From NCBI GenBank assembly GCA_934133165.1, contig CAKPAW010000001.1, positions 248,001 through 312,000 on the forward strand: DNA of 64,000 nt, written 5' to 3'. The notes beneath the pieces were generated by a model. That model made no database searches, was not told the origin of the DNA, and worked only from the letters and a program-made list of their open reading frames with translations. The translations under genes and the position numbers were made by a program. Positions 1 to 8,337 of this stretch are shown piece after piece (the stretch's first letter is position 1; the number at the start of each line of letters is the position of its first letter). Source of the stretch: an uncultured Clostridia bacterium (GTDB taxonomy: Bacteria > Bacillota > Clostridia > TANB77 > CAG-508).

Positions 1-607
1 TTCCTATAGAACCCATTAAGTCATTTCCTAAATGAACTCTTTTATAACCATATGACCTTGCATTTCCAAAATCATTATAATGACTGAATCCATAATTTTT
101 AGCAATTGGTAAAAATGCCTTTATTCCATACTTTTCTTTATATATTTTATTTTGATTTTCATCTAAAGTTTCTATTTGGTAAATTCCTATAAATTCATCT
201 AATATTGCTGTATACGCTTCTATATAGTAAGAATATAGTTTTATATCCTTTGTTATTTCATTCATGTTTTCACCATTTTTTAGCCTTACCACTATATCGT
301 CTAAATCTTTTTGTTTAAATTGTTTAAAATTACCACCATATTTTGTAGCCAAATATGAAATAAGTTCAATCCAATTTAATTTTATTTCTTCATCTTTGTT
401 ATGCGAATTTATATCTAATTTTGAAGTTTTTTCTAGTACTTCTAATGGAACATTAAAATCTACCCATTTTATATATTTTTTCTCTTCTTGTTTTTGTTCC
501 TCTGCAAAAGATTTAACTAAAAAAAATGAGCCTATTATTACTATAAGTGTTACTGTCACAATTAATACCATATAAATCTTTTTCATTTTTACTGCTTTAA
601 CAATCAT
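1..607 (-). CDS. M23 (LytM-type) peptidase, truncated at the window edge
   Basis: The reading frame starts at ATG 607, behind a GGAGAG ribosome site, and runs off the left edge, leaving about 202 residues. Residues 8-30 form one membrane anchor (IYMVLIVTVTLIVIIGSFF), followed by an extracytoplasmic region. Close to the edge the protein reads YKRVHLGNDLMGSIG. This matches the first zinc-binding motif (HxxxD) of M23 endopeptidases, which cut peptide cross-bridges in peptidoglycan. The second motif (HxH) would lie outside the window, so activity cannot be judged. Downstream of this frame nothing is visible. Upstream, the hup gene ends with two terminators, so this gene is probably transcribed on its own. 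Confidence 0.72.
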   Translation of the reverse strand, partial: MIVKAVKMKKIYMVLIVTVTLIVIIGSFFLVKSFAEEQKQEEKKYIKWVDFNVPLEVLEKTSKLDINSHNKDEEIKLNWIELISYLATKYGGNFKQFKQKDLDDIVVRLKNGENMNEITKDIKLYSYYIEAYTAILDEFIGIYQIETLDENQNKIYKEKYGIKAFLPIAKNYGFSHYNDFGNARSYGYKRVHLGNDLMGSIG

Positions 608-664
608 TTTTTATCTCTCCTATTTTTAATATTTATTCTGTTTTTATAAAAAAATGCATTAAAG

Positions 665-725
665 CAAAAAAAAAGCGAGCCTAAGCTTTTCTAACAAATG
701 TAAATTTTAAGAGAATCTTAGGCTC
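665..725 (-). terminator. Second hairpin terminator downstream of hup
   Basis: Arms GAGCCTAAG and CTTAGGCTC enclose a loop of about 31 nt. On the minus strand they are followed by GC and a run of T. It lies behind the repeat element at 728-780 and could back up the first hup terminator. Confidence 0.6.
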
Positions 726-727
726 TC

Positions 728-780
728 AATATTTATCTTCTACAGAAATTTATCATACTATGATAAATTTCCTAGAATAT
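728..780. repeat. Terminator-adjacent palindromic element, copy 1
   Basis: It holds a 27-bp perfect palindrome at 745-771 (half-site GAAATTTATCATA around one base), flanked by TTCTACA and CTAGAATAT. Closely related copies lie at 28914-28940 and 30033-30059, and a broken one at 14538-14560. This copy abuts the hup terminator stem. Confidence 0.8.
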
Positions 781-810
781 AAAAAAGAACAAGACTAAAT
801 CTTGCTCTTC
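780..810 (-). terminator. Intrinsic terminator of hup
   Basis: On the minus strand the stem AAGAGCAAGA / TCTTGTTCTT closes a short loop and is followed by TTTTTA. It lies about 35 nt after the hup stop codon. Confidence 0.85.
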
Positions 811-844
811 CTATGAATTCATATAATTTATATTGAAATCATTA

Positions 845-1123
845 TTATTTTTTATTTACTAAATCTTTTAAAGCTTTTCCTGCTTTGAAAACTGGAGCTT
901 TAGATGCTGGTATTTTGATTTCTTCTTTAGTTTGTGGGTTTCTTCCTTTTCTAGCTGCTCTTTTTCTTACTTCGAAAGAACCAAATCCAACAAGTTGAAC
1001 TTTGTCTCCTTTTACTAATGTTTCTGTTACAGTTTCAACGAAAGCGTTTAATGCTGCTTCAGCACCTTTCTTTGTGTCTCCTGTTTTAGCTGCGATAGCT
1101 GCGATTAAATCAGATTTGTTCAT
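845..1123 (-). CDS. hup: DNA-binding protein HU
   Basis: This 92-residue protein has the normal length and layout of bacterial HU, a histone-like dimer that bends and compacts DNA. It has an N-terminal helical dimer part (MNKSDLIAAIAAKTG) and the conserved beta-arm signature GFGSFEVRKRAARKGRNPQT near residues 46-65, which wraps the minor groove. The ATG follows AGGAGG at a good distance. The gene stands alone: 160 bp of upstream sequence separates it from the flippase gene, and a strong terminator follows it, fitting a single, highly expressed transcript. Confidence 0.97.
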   Translation of the reverse strand: MNKSDLIAAIAAKTGDTKKGAEAALNAFVETVTETLVKGDKVQLVGFGSFEVRKRAARKGRNPQTKEEIKIPASKAPVFKAGKALKDLVNKK

Positions 1124-1282
1124 TTAAATTACCTCCTATAAGATATCATATGTAGATAGTAAAATTTATCTACTAGTAACATTATTCGCCAATCTTTTTC
1201 AAAATCCTTCTTTTTTTTCAATTTTTCTTTTTTTAAACCTTTGGGGCTGTATGTTTTTGGATTTTTGAAGTTTGGTAACGCG

Positions 1283-2944
1283 CTATTTTACTGCATTTTT
1301 GCTTTCTTTATAAATTTCTAGTTTTTCTAAAATTTTGTATAGCTTGTTGCCGTAAGGAATCATAAATATTTCTTCTTTAGTAAAAATTTTTAATACAATT
1401 ACTGCTAATCCATATACAAGAACTGCTACTAATATTGCAATTATTGTTGCCAACTTTCCTGCAATTATACCACCCAAAAGTAAATATACTGCATATGAAC
1501 ATATTCCCATCATTAATATTGCTAAAATTGGTTTTACAATAATTTTAGAAAAAGTTAAATCTAGTTTCATATTTGTTCTTAACACTTTAAATCCTATAAA
1601 GAACGCTATTGCGTGGCATACTACTGTTGCAAAAGCTGCACCTGCTGCACCTATTCCTTCTATTGGTACTAATACTAAATTCAAAATAAATTTAACTGCA
1701 ACACCTATTAAAAGTGCTATTGTTGGTGTCATTATTTTTCCTAATCCTTGCAAAGCTCCATTTACAGTTTGTTCTAATACTGTAAAAATTATTGCAATTG
1801 AACTAACTTGAAATATAAATGCTCCTTCTGGTGCATTTGGAAATAATAAATTTAAAATTGGCTGTGCAAATACTATCATTCCTACCATACAAGGAAGCCC
1901 TATAAGCATTGTAACAAGTAATGAAAAAGATACTCTCTTTGTTGCACTTTTCATATCTCCTTTTGTTTTTGCTGTTGTAATAGCTGGGACTAATGCCGTA
2001 GCAAAAGCAATATTAAATGATAATGGAAGTGAAGTTAATGTATCAACTTTTCCACTTAAAATTCCATATTGTTTTAAAGCATCCGCTTCTGACAAAAATT
2101 TTTGAAGACCTCTTTTTACTGTTGTTGAATCTATATTTCTATTAATTGAAGTTAAAACTGCACTTAATGACATTGGAATAGATACTGACAATATGCTTTT
2201 TACCGTTTTCCATATACTTTGCGTTTTTCCTACTCTAGATGTAACTATTTCTTTAGCTAAATCCTCTCTTCTCATTTTGAAAAATACATATAAATAGAAG
2301 AAACTTCCCACTGTTGCAAGTGTTGTTGCAAGATTTGCTCCTGCTGCCATCAAATTTGTATTTGCTCCTGAACAAATTGCAACTATTTCCACAATTATTA
2401 CTGTAAAAATTGTTTTAAATAATTGTTCTATTGTTTGTGAATTAGCTGTTGCCTTCATATTTCCTCTTCCATTAAAGAAACCTCTAAATACACTAATAAT
2501 TGAAACAAAAAATATAGCCGGAGATAGTGCCACTAGCGTAAGTTCTGCTTCTGGTATTGCAAGCCAAACTTTCGCTATATAATGTGCCCCCAAAAATAGA
2601 AGTAAAGTTCCTACTAGTCCTATAATTGCAAACGTTCCAAAGGCAATTTTAAATATTCTATAAGCACCTTTGTAATCGTCTTTTGCAGTATGCTCAGAAA
2701 CAAGTCTTGCTACTGCATTTGGCACACCTGTAGAAGAAATTGTTAAAAGTAAGGCATATATAGAAAATCCCGCACTATAAATAGCATTTCCCCTATCTCC
2801 AAAGCCCTCTCTATTTGTTAAATACCATTTATATACTAACCCAAGAAGTTTTATAAGCACTTGTGAGAACATAAGTGCCATAACTCCTTGCATAAAACTT
2901 TCTCCCTTTACTTTTTTTTCATACCTTTTCTTAAATAATGACAT
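1283..2944 (-). CDS. MurJ/SpoVB-family lipid flippase (MVF/MATE-like exporter)
   Basis: This 553-residue protein has about 14 predicted membrane helices and belongs to the polysaccharide biosynthesis / SpoVB / MurJ group. These proteins move lipid-linked cell-wall precursors, such as lipid II, across the cytoplasmic membrane. The N-terminal region (QGVMALMFSQVLIKLLGLVY) and the following GxxNAVARLVSEH segment match SpoVB/YtgP-type members. The start at 2944 follows AAAGGATGG. In spore formers this branch acts in cortex synthesis, in others in general wall growth. The sequence does not separate the two, so no symbol is given. The gene is not tightly linked to a neighbour. Confidence 0.85.
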   Translation of the reverse strand: MSLFKKRYEKKVKGESFMQGVMALMFSQVLIKLLGLVYKWYLTNREGFGDRGNAIYSAGFSIYALLLTISSTGVPNAVARLVSEHTAKDDYKGAYRIFKIAFGTFAIIGLVGTLLLFLGAHYIAKVWLAIPEAELTLVALSPAIFFVSIISVFRGFFNGRGNMKATANSQTIEQLFKTIFTVIIVEIVAICSGANTNLMAAGANLATTLATVGSFFYLYVFFKMRREDLAKEIVTSRVGKTQSIWKTVKSILSVSIPMSLSAVLTSINRNIDSTTVKRGLQKFLSEADALKQYGILSGKVDTLTSLPLSFNIAFATALVPAITTAKTKGDMKSATKRVSFSLLVTMLIGLPCMVGMIVFAQPILNLLFPNAPEGAFIFQVSSIAIIFTVLEQTVNGALQGLGKIMTPTIALLIGVAVKFILNLVLVPIEGIGAAGAAFATVVCHAIAFFIGFKVLRTNMKLDLTFSKIIVKPILAILMMGICSYAVYLLLGGIIAGKLATIIAILVAVLVYGLAVIVLKIFTKEEIFMIPYGNKLYKILEKLEIYKESKNAVK

Positions 2945-3062
2945 TTTTCCATCCTTTTCATCTATTATTTAGATTTTTTTGGATTATCCATAATCCTTAT
3001 TTTATAAATTATATTCATATTATAAATATTATTCAGTTTTTTACAAAAAAATTTCATAAGTA

Positions 3063-3125
3063 AACCAAAAGGGACAGATTAACCAAAAGGAAACGTCCCA
3101 AAAGATAATTCTGTCCCTTTTGGTT
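3063..3125. repeat. REP-like palindrome, GGGACAGATTAACC family
   Basis: Perfect 16-bp arms, AACCAAAAGGGACAGA and its complement, lie at the two ends. The inner part GGGACAGATTAACC...AGGAAACGTCCC is shared with the pair at 27540-27712. It lies between the flippase gene and the coupling-protein promoter. Confidence 0.8.
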
Positions 3126-3175
3126 AATTTTTATTTTAAAACGTAAAATTTAATTGACAAATTTGCCCAAAACAC

Positions 3176-3204
3176 TTGAATTTTTCGGCATTTTGTAAGA
3201 TAAT
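3176..3204 (+). promoter_or_regulatory. Promoter of the TraG-like gene
   Basis: TTGAAT (3176-3181), 17 bp and GATAAT (3199-3204) form a sigma-A-like promoter. It places the transcript start near 3211, which supports the TTG at 3245 as the translation start. Confidence 0.55.
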
Positions 3205-3244
3205 ATATATGAATTATTTTAATATTTTGAAAGTGGTGAAAAAC

Positions 3245-5569
3245 TTGAAATATATAGACAAATTTTTAAAATTTTTAAAAACAGATAGAAATACGTTTGT
3301 AACATATATATTAACAATTCTATCTATCTACTTTATGGTAGATAGAATTGTAGAAGTTTTATTTTTAATATTTACAGGTATGAGTGTTTCATATTGGGGA
3401 CCTTTCATGTACACGTTTGCACTTGCTTGTCCTGTATTTGCATTTTTATTTGGATTTGCTTCTAAATTTGCAAGTTCTAATAAAATGAAATCTGCAATGT
3501 TCAATGTATATGTTATTTGCTTATATACAATAGGAATTTCTATGGTAGTTCAATGGATGAACCAAGTAATCTGGTTTGGTTTATTATCTCTTCCAGGTTA
3601 TCCAGTAATTGCTACAGAATTTTCTGAACTATTTAGACCAGCATTATCTGCACTTGCTTTATACTTACCATTAGTAACAGCACCAAAAATATTTGGTTTC
3701 TTATATAAACAAGTCAATGATACACGTTTATTACAAGAATCTATTTGGGATTATGGTGGAATAAAATTAACAGATGTTAAAGATGGTACAGGAGCTTACT
3801 CTTGTGAAATGTTTGTATGTATGAACAAAGAAACAGGTGCAAAAGAAATTATTCCAGAACAAAGTCGTTTCAATCAATTCTTAGTTGTAGGACCTTCTGG
3901 TTCAGGAAAAACTTCTTTAGTATTTGAACCTATGGTAGCAAGAGATATAGAGAAAAAATATTTCTTTATTACTACTGCAAAAGAAATGGGTTATACAGCT
4001 TTAAAAACAGGAATAGCAAATTTAAAATGTCCATATACAAACGATTATATAAATGAACATTTTAATTTAAATATGCTAACACCTACACAAGGAAAAGAAG
4101 GCTTATATAAAACTTATATGAAAAAAATGATTTTAGGAGAATCTGGTGGAAATATTATTTACAAAACTTTAGGTATCACTTCTATTTCTCCAGATTATGA
4201 ATCTATTTCTCATATGATGGAAGTAGCAGAAAATTTTAATATACCTTACCACATTGTAGACCCTAATGATAGAGCTTCTATTGGATTAAATCCATTTGTA
4301 TATGAAAATCCATTAAAAGCTGCTGGAGTATTCACATATGTATTAAAAGCAATGTATCAAGGAACTTTAGAAAATATAGATAAAGTTAATATGGAAAACG
4401 ATGCTATTGAAGCACTTGAAAATACTTGTACTCTACTTAAAGCAAGTTATCCTATTATATACAAGGACAAAGATTATTTACCAACATTGGAAGATGTTTT
4501 AAAATTATTTAAAAATATGAATGCAGTTGAAGAATTATGTAGTAAATTAGAAACTATTCCAGAAATTAAAGAAGAATATTCATTAACTCTTCAATACTTT
4601 AAAAGACATTTTTATGAAGACTCACCACGAAGATTACAAACAGAAAAAGCAGTTCAATATGCTTCTTCTATATTTGAAAAACTACTTCGTTACCCAGGTG
4701 TAAAAAGCATCATTTGTAACAGAAGTAACAATATAAACTATGAAAAAGTACTTGAAAATGGTGAAGTTGTATTCTTATGTACAAGAAGAGGTGACTTAGG
4801 AGCTAGTGTTCATAAAACATTTGGTATGTTCTTTATATTATTAATGCAAAATGCTGTATTAAGAAGACCAGGAAATGAAAACACAAGGGTTCCTCATTTC
4901 TTATATATAGATGAATTCCCTGAATTTATTTCTAAGGTAACAGAACCTATATTTACTTTATATAGAAAATACAAAGTTGGTACAACTATTTCTTCACAAA
5001 CACTTGCACAACTTGGTGATGTAAATTCTAAATACAGAAATACTATTGTATCAAATTGTATTAATAAATTAGTATTTGGTAACAATTCTATTGAAGAAAA
5101 TAACTGGTGGTCTGATGAATTTGGTAAAATTAGAAAATGGAAATTTTCAAATACTTATGATACCGAAAAAGGAAAATATGATCCTAAATATGGTGGTATA
5201 GAGTGGGCATGGCAATTAAAATTTGCCCCAGATAAAGTAAGAGCAACAAGTTTTAAATCTTGTTTATTTAAATACAAAACCAATAAAGGTGTAATACAAG
5301 TAGTCGATGGTAAAATGGATTTTATGGATGCCAAATATAAAGAAAAACATTCTATTAAAAATTATGATTATGAAAAATTTACAAATGGTATTGCTGAAGA
5401 AGAACCTAAAAGAAAAAAATCTTCAAGTTGGAAATCTGAAACAAAATTTGAGGAAGATTCAAATGGAGATTTAGATCCAATAAAAACAGATACTACAGAT
5501 ACAAAATTTTTATATGATAATGAAGATGGAATTGTATATAACTTAAAAAAAGGAAATCCTAATGGATAA
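3245..5569 (+). CDS. VirD4/TraG-type coupling ATPase (TraM-recognition/T4CP family)
   Basis: This is a membrane-anchored P-loop ATPase of about 774 residues. Four or more hydrophobic segments fill the first 170 residues. The Walker A motif GPSGSGKTS is near residue 220 and the Walker B motif FLYIDEFPEF near residue 550, the latter followed by the ISSQTLAQLG segment typical of coupling proteins. Such ATPases bring DNA or protein substrates to type IV secretion channels. TTG 3245 is chosen because AAGTGGTGA lies 5 nt upstream and the promoter ends at 3204; upstream in-frame starts at 3176 and 3209 lack this. No VirB4, relaxase or pilus gene is in the window, so this is either a remnant or one part of a machine encoded elsewhere. 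The last 80 residues are hydrophilic. Confidence 0.85.
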   Translation: MKYIDKFLKFLKTDRNTFVTYILTILSIYFMVDRIVEVLFLIFTGMSVSYWGPFMYTFALACPVFAFLFGFASKFASSNKMKSAMFNVYVICLYTIGISMVVQWMNQVIWFGLLSLPGYPVIATEFSELFRPALSALALYLPLVTAPKIFGFLYKQVNDTRLLQESIWDYGGIKLTDVKDGTGAYSCEMFVCMNKETGAKEIIPEQSRFNQFLVVGPSGSGKTSLVFEPMVARDIEKKYFFITTAKEMGYTALKTGIANLKCPYTNDYINEHFNLNMLTPTQGKEGLYKTYMKKMILGESGGNIIYKTLGITSISPDYESISHMMEVAENFNIPYHIVDPNDRASIGLNPFVYENPLKAAGVFTYVLKAMYQGTLENIDKVNMENDAIEALENTCTLLKASYPIIYKDKDYLPTLEDVLKLFKNMNAVEELCSKLETIPEIKEEYSLTLQYFKRHFYEDSPRRLQTEKAVQYASSIFEKLLRYPGVKSIICNRSNNINYEKVLENGEVVFLCTRRGDLGASVHKTFGMFFILLMQNAVLRRPGNENTRVPHFLYIDEFPEFISKVTEPIFTLYRKYKVGTTISSQTLAQLGDVNSKYRNTIVSNCINKLVFGNNSIEENNWWSDEFGKIRKWKFSNTYDTEKGKYDPKYGGIEWAWQLKFAPDKVRATSFKSCLFKYKTNKGVIQVVDGKMDFMDAKYKEKHSIKNYDYEKFTNGIAEEEPKRKKSSSWKSETKFEEDSNGDLDPIKTDTTDTKFLYDNEDGIVYNLKKGNPNG

Positions 5570-5573
5570 TATT

Positions 5574-5605
5574 AAAGAGGAGATATATTTTGATATCTCC
5601 TCTTT
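5574..5605. terminator. Bidirectional terminator after the TraG-like gene
   Basis: A perfect 13-bp stem (AAAGAGGAGATAT and its complement) with a 6-nt loop lies 5 nt after the stop codon. It also sits past the convergent small gene at 5639. Confidence 0.85.
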
Positions 5606-5638
5606 CTCTCTGCATTTAATCAATAAGTTACTTAAAAA

Positions 5639-5797
5639 TTACCACTTACGATTGTAATCCTGATCATATTCTACCCCATCACCATCATAATAGGTATTGG
5701 GATCTGATGAGGACTGTGTCAAATTGCCATTGTTAACATCATGTTCTACATCACTACTATCTAAATATCTTCCTGATTCATCATCATATGGTCCCAT
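5639..5797 (-). CDS. Small acidic protein of unknown function (52 residues)
   Basis: This short frame begins at ATG 5797 behind a strong GGAGGATAATATT leader and ends at TAA 5639. The product starts MGPYDDESGRYLDSSDVEHD and is rich in Asp, Ser, Asn and Tyr, strongly acidic, with no membrane segment or Cys. I recognise no family. The strong ribosome site and absence of any other gene in this interval argue that it is real. It lies between the coupling ATPase (convergent) and the winged-helix gene (same strand, about 115 bp upstream), so it could be an accessory or regulator of that pair. That is only inference from position. Confidence 0.55.
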   Translation of the reverse strand: MGPYDDESGRYLDSSDVEHDVNNGNLTQSSSDPNTYYDGDGVEYDQDYNRKW

Positions 5798-5913
5798 AAT
5801 ATTATCCTCCTATCTAAAAAGCTGCAGAGAGATCAATAATATTTATATTGATACATAAATTATACTATTATTTTACATAATTGTCAATAAATTCCATTTT
5901 TTATTCGAGCTAT

Positions 5914-6855
5914 TTATATTCCTAACAATTTAACTTCAACGTCTTCCATTTTGTATTTTTTAGTTTCTGGATCTTGTTTAAATTCTACTAAAGTTTTTGC
6001 AAGAGTTTTCTCATTTTGCCTTAAATCTGTTGAAAAATATAATTTTAATTGTTTAATCTCTACTTGATTTACAATTATTGTTCTAAATGTTTCTGCCATA
6101 TGTTTTTCATCTTCACAGATAAATATTAATTGTGGCATTGAAGCAAAACCTGAATCTCCTGGAACAAAGTTATCATAGAAATCTTGATATAATCTCATTT
6201 TATCTACTAATTTCTTCTCCCAATCTTCTTCTCTTCTTACTACTTCAAATACAAATTGAATTGCTTTTCCGTTTTTTGTAAGTTTAACACTTCCACCAGT
6301 TGCTTTAAATACTTTTCCTGCCATTTTAGCTGTAATAGCTGGCTTTGGAATGTAAGAGTCAAATGCTTTTACTTTTCTTAAATAAGCTATAATTGTTTGA
6401 TTTCCTGCTAAACGTTTTTTTATCATTGCAACAGGTTTTGTATTATCTGTTGGTTGCCATTTACATTCTATTTCTTTTGAATTTAATAGGTATTTACCCA
6501 TTTTTTCTAAACAGTAAATACGATAAATTCCTTTTCCTTCTTCAGAGCTAAAGTAATATCTTGTTAATATTTTAGATTTTACTAATTGTTCTAATTTATT
6601 GTTTAGTTTATCTTGTGATTTAGCATCAATACCTTTCCATTCTAATAATTGAAAAATTTGTCTTGATGTAATAAATTCAAATTCATTTACTAATTCTAAT
6701 ATTGCAAAATGAATATCAGTAATATGACCAATATTAATTTTGTGTATAATTTGGTTCATTGATACATAACCATCTTTGCCATCAAAAACTTTAATTTCAC
6801 CTTCACGAATTGCAAATGGTGATACTTGCGCTTTAATTTCATTATCTTCTACCAT
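5914..6855 (-). CDS. Winged-helix protein resembling the replication-relaxation family
   Basis: This is a 313-residue soluble protein. Residues about 40-110 (DIHFAILELVNEFEFITSRQ onward) look like a winged-helix DNA-binding domain of the kind seen in replication-relaxation proteins of plasmids and integrative elements. The rest is a mixed alpha/beta region with PQLIFICEDEKHMAETFRTI near residue 245, a layout often found in those proteins. ATG 6855 follows AGAGGAGG. It sits next to the TraG-type ATPase, and such pairs occur in mobile elements, so it may be a DNA-handling partner. Family membership is from recognition of the fold pattern; function is unproven. Confidence 0.6.
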   Translation of the reverse strand: MVEDNEIKAQVSPFAIREGEIKVFDGKDGYVSMNQIIHKINIGHITDIHFAILELVNEFEFITSRQIFQLLEWKGIDAKSQDKLNNKLEQLVKSKILTRYYFSSEEGKGIYRIYCLEKMGKYLLNSKEIECKWQPTDNTKPVAMIKKRLAGNQTIIAYLRKVKAFDSYIPKPAITAKMAGKVFKATGGSVKLTKNGKAIQFVFEVVRREEDWEKKLVDKMRLYQDFYDNFVPGDSGFASMPQLIFICEDEKHMAETFRTIIVNQVEIKQLKLYFSTDLRQNEKTLAKTLVEFKQDPETKKYKMEDVEVKLLGI

Positions 6856-6946
6856 GTTTTTCCTCCTCTTTTAGGATATTCATCCTAAAAATTAAATTAA
6901 AATAATTAAAATATTAAAACATACTTAAATAATGTTTTAATTATAT

Positions 6947-7438
6947 TTAGACAATAATTAATTTTACTTTCTTTTTATCTGGTATAATTCTTTTAATATA
7001 AACATTAACATCTTGTCCATATTCTATACCCTCTTTATATTCTGCCATTCCTACTAAATTTGGAGTAAGTTCCACAAAAATACCATTTTTAGATTTCTCT
7101 GTTTCTCTTGCTATTCCTGTAACAATTACCCCTTCTTTAAAGTTTTTAGCATTATCTTCCCATGAACCTAATAGTTCTTTATAAGATAGTAAAATTCTCT
7201 TATTCTCTCTATCTATTGATTTTACCATAAAATTTGCTTTTTGTCCAATTTTAAGTCTTTCATATGGTGATTTTATTCTAGCTACAGACATGTCTTCTAT
7301 ATGAAGAAGTGCAGTCATGCCACCTTCTATTTCTATAAATGCACCATAGTGTCTAATGTTTTTTACTATTCCTTCTACTATTTGACCTTCTTTTAAATCT
7401 TCATTCCAATTCACTGGAATAAATCTTTTGCACTCCAA
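6947..7438 (-). CDS. S1-domain RNA-binding protein
   Basis: This 163-residue protein contains two S1/OB folds. The first, at residues 18-86, has the classic EGIVKNIRHYGAFIEI and LLHIEDMS segments; the second, degenerate, spans about 100-163. Proteins like this bind RNA and are related to ribosomal protein S1 and YabR-type factors. The start is TTG 7438 (M-E-C-K-R), 6 nt after AAGGAGAT, with no better ATG nearby. It reads in the same direction as the pseudouridine synthase genes, but a 115-bp gap with a hairpin separates them. Confidence 0.85.
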   Translation of the reverse strand: MECKRFIPVNWNEDLKEGQIVEGIVKNIRHYGAFIEIEGGMTALLHIEDMSVARIKSPYERLKIGQKANFMVKSIDRENKRILLSYKELLGSWEDNAKNFKEGVIVTGIARETEKSKNGIFVELTPNLVGMAEYKEGIEYGQDVNVYIKRIIPDKKKVKLIIV

Positions 7439-7504
7439 TTTTTTATCTCCTTTTTTCTTTTGTTTTTCTAATTATATAAATAATTACTTTTTTTGTAAAT
7501 AGAA

Positions 7505-7559
7505 ACGGGCTTAAAATTTTTTTTAATTAAATTTTTAAGCCCGTCCCTAAAATTTACTT
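7505..7559. repeat. GGGACGGGCTT hairpin repeat at the rluB stop codon
   Basis: Stem GGGCTTAAAA / TTTTAAGCCC. The 33 bases 7527-7559 are identical to 22850-22882 at the smc stop codon. In both places the repeat includes the TAA stop and the preceding Lys or Gln codon border. On the minus strand the hairpin could end rluB transcripts. Confidence 0.8.
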
Positions 7560-8276
7560 CATTAGCATATCTACTTCTTTTTTAGTTAGATATCTCCATT
7601 GTCCTATTTTTAAGTCTTTTACATCTATATTTCCAATTTTACTTCTATGAAGTGCTATAACTTTCTTTCCTATTGCTTCACACATTTTTCTAACTTGTCT
7701 ATTTTTTCCCTCATGTATTATTATTTCTAATCTAGACAAATTCTTTTCTTCGTCTATCTTCATAATTCTAACTTTGGCAGGTTTTGTCTTGTATTCTTCA
7801 TCTATTACAACACCTTGTCTTAAACTTTCTATATCTTCGTTTGTGACTTTTCCCCTTAGAGTTACAGTATATGTTTTTTCCACCTCATGTTTTGGATGTG
7901 TTACATGAAAAATAAAATCTCCGTCATTTGTTAGTATTAACGCACCTGATGTATACATATCTAATCTTCCAACTGGAATTAAATTGTTTCCTGCATTTTT
8001 TACTAAATCTACAACTGTGTTTCTGTTAAATTGGTCTTTTACTGTTGTTACATAGTCTATTGGCTTGTTTAATAATACATATACCTTTTTTATATCATTA
8101 TTTACTCTTTTTCCTTCAAATTCTATAATATCTTTATCAGGATTTACTTTTGTTCCAAGCTCTGTTACAATTTGGCCATTTACTTTAACTTTTCCAGCTA
8201 GTATATATTCTTCTGCTTTTCTACGTGATGCTATTCCGTTATTTGCTAAATATTTTTGTAATCTTTCTTCTTCCAT
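7554..8276 (-). CDS. 16S/23S rRNA pseudouridine synthase, RsuA/RluB/RluE/RluF family
   Basis: This 240-residue protein has an N-terminal S4 RNA-binding domain (ERLQKYLANNGIASRRKAEE) and a catalytic domain. The active-site segment GRLDMYTSGALILTNDGDF holds the catalytic Asp near residue 103, and the C-terminal RQVRKMCEAIG motif is typical of the family. It isomerises a uridine in rRNA, and the length fits RluB of Firmicutes. It starts at ATG 8276 behind AAGGAAAAG. It lies just downstream of the RluD-type gene on the same strand, with only 60 bp between, so the two may be cotranscribed. The precise rRNA site cannot be told from sequence. Confidence 0.92.
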   Translation of the reverse strand: MEEERLQKYLANNGIASRRKAEEYILAGKVKVNGQIVTELGTKVNPDKDIIEFEGKRVNNDIKKVYVLLNKPIDYVTTVKDQFNRNTVVDLVKNAGNNLIPVGRLDMYTSGALILTNDGDFIFHVTHPKHEVEKTYTVTLRGKVTNEDIESLRQGVVIDEEYKTKPAKVRIMKIDEEKNLSRLEIIIHEGKNRQVRKMCEAIGKKVIALHRSKIGNIDVKDLKIGQWRYLTKKEVDMLMK

Positions 8277-8337
8277 TTTTCTTTTCCTTTAAAATTAGTT
8301 AAATTTTTACTTTATGTTATTTTTATTTTATTATTGC

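Noticed and set aside
3245..5569. Coupling ATPase as proof of a complete type IV secretion system
   Set aside because: No VirB4, VirB6, relaxase or pilus gene lies within the window.
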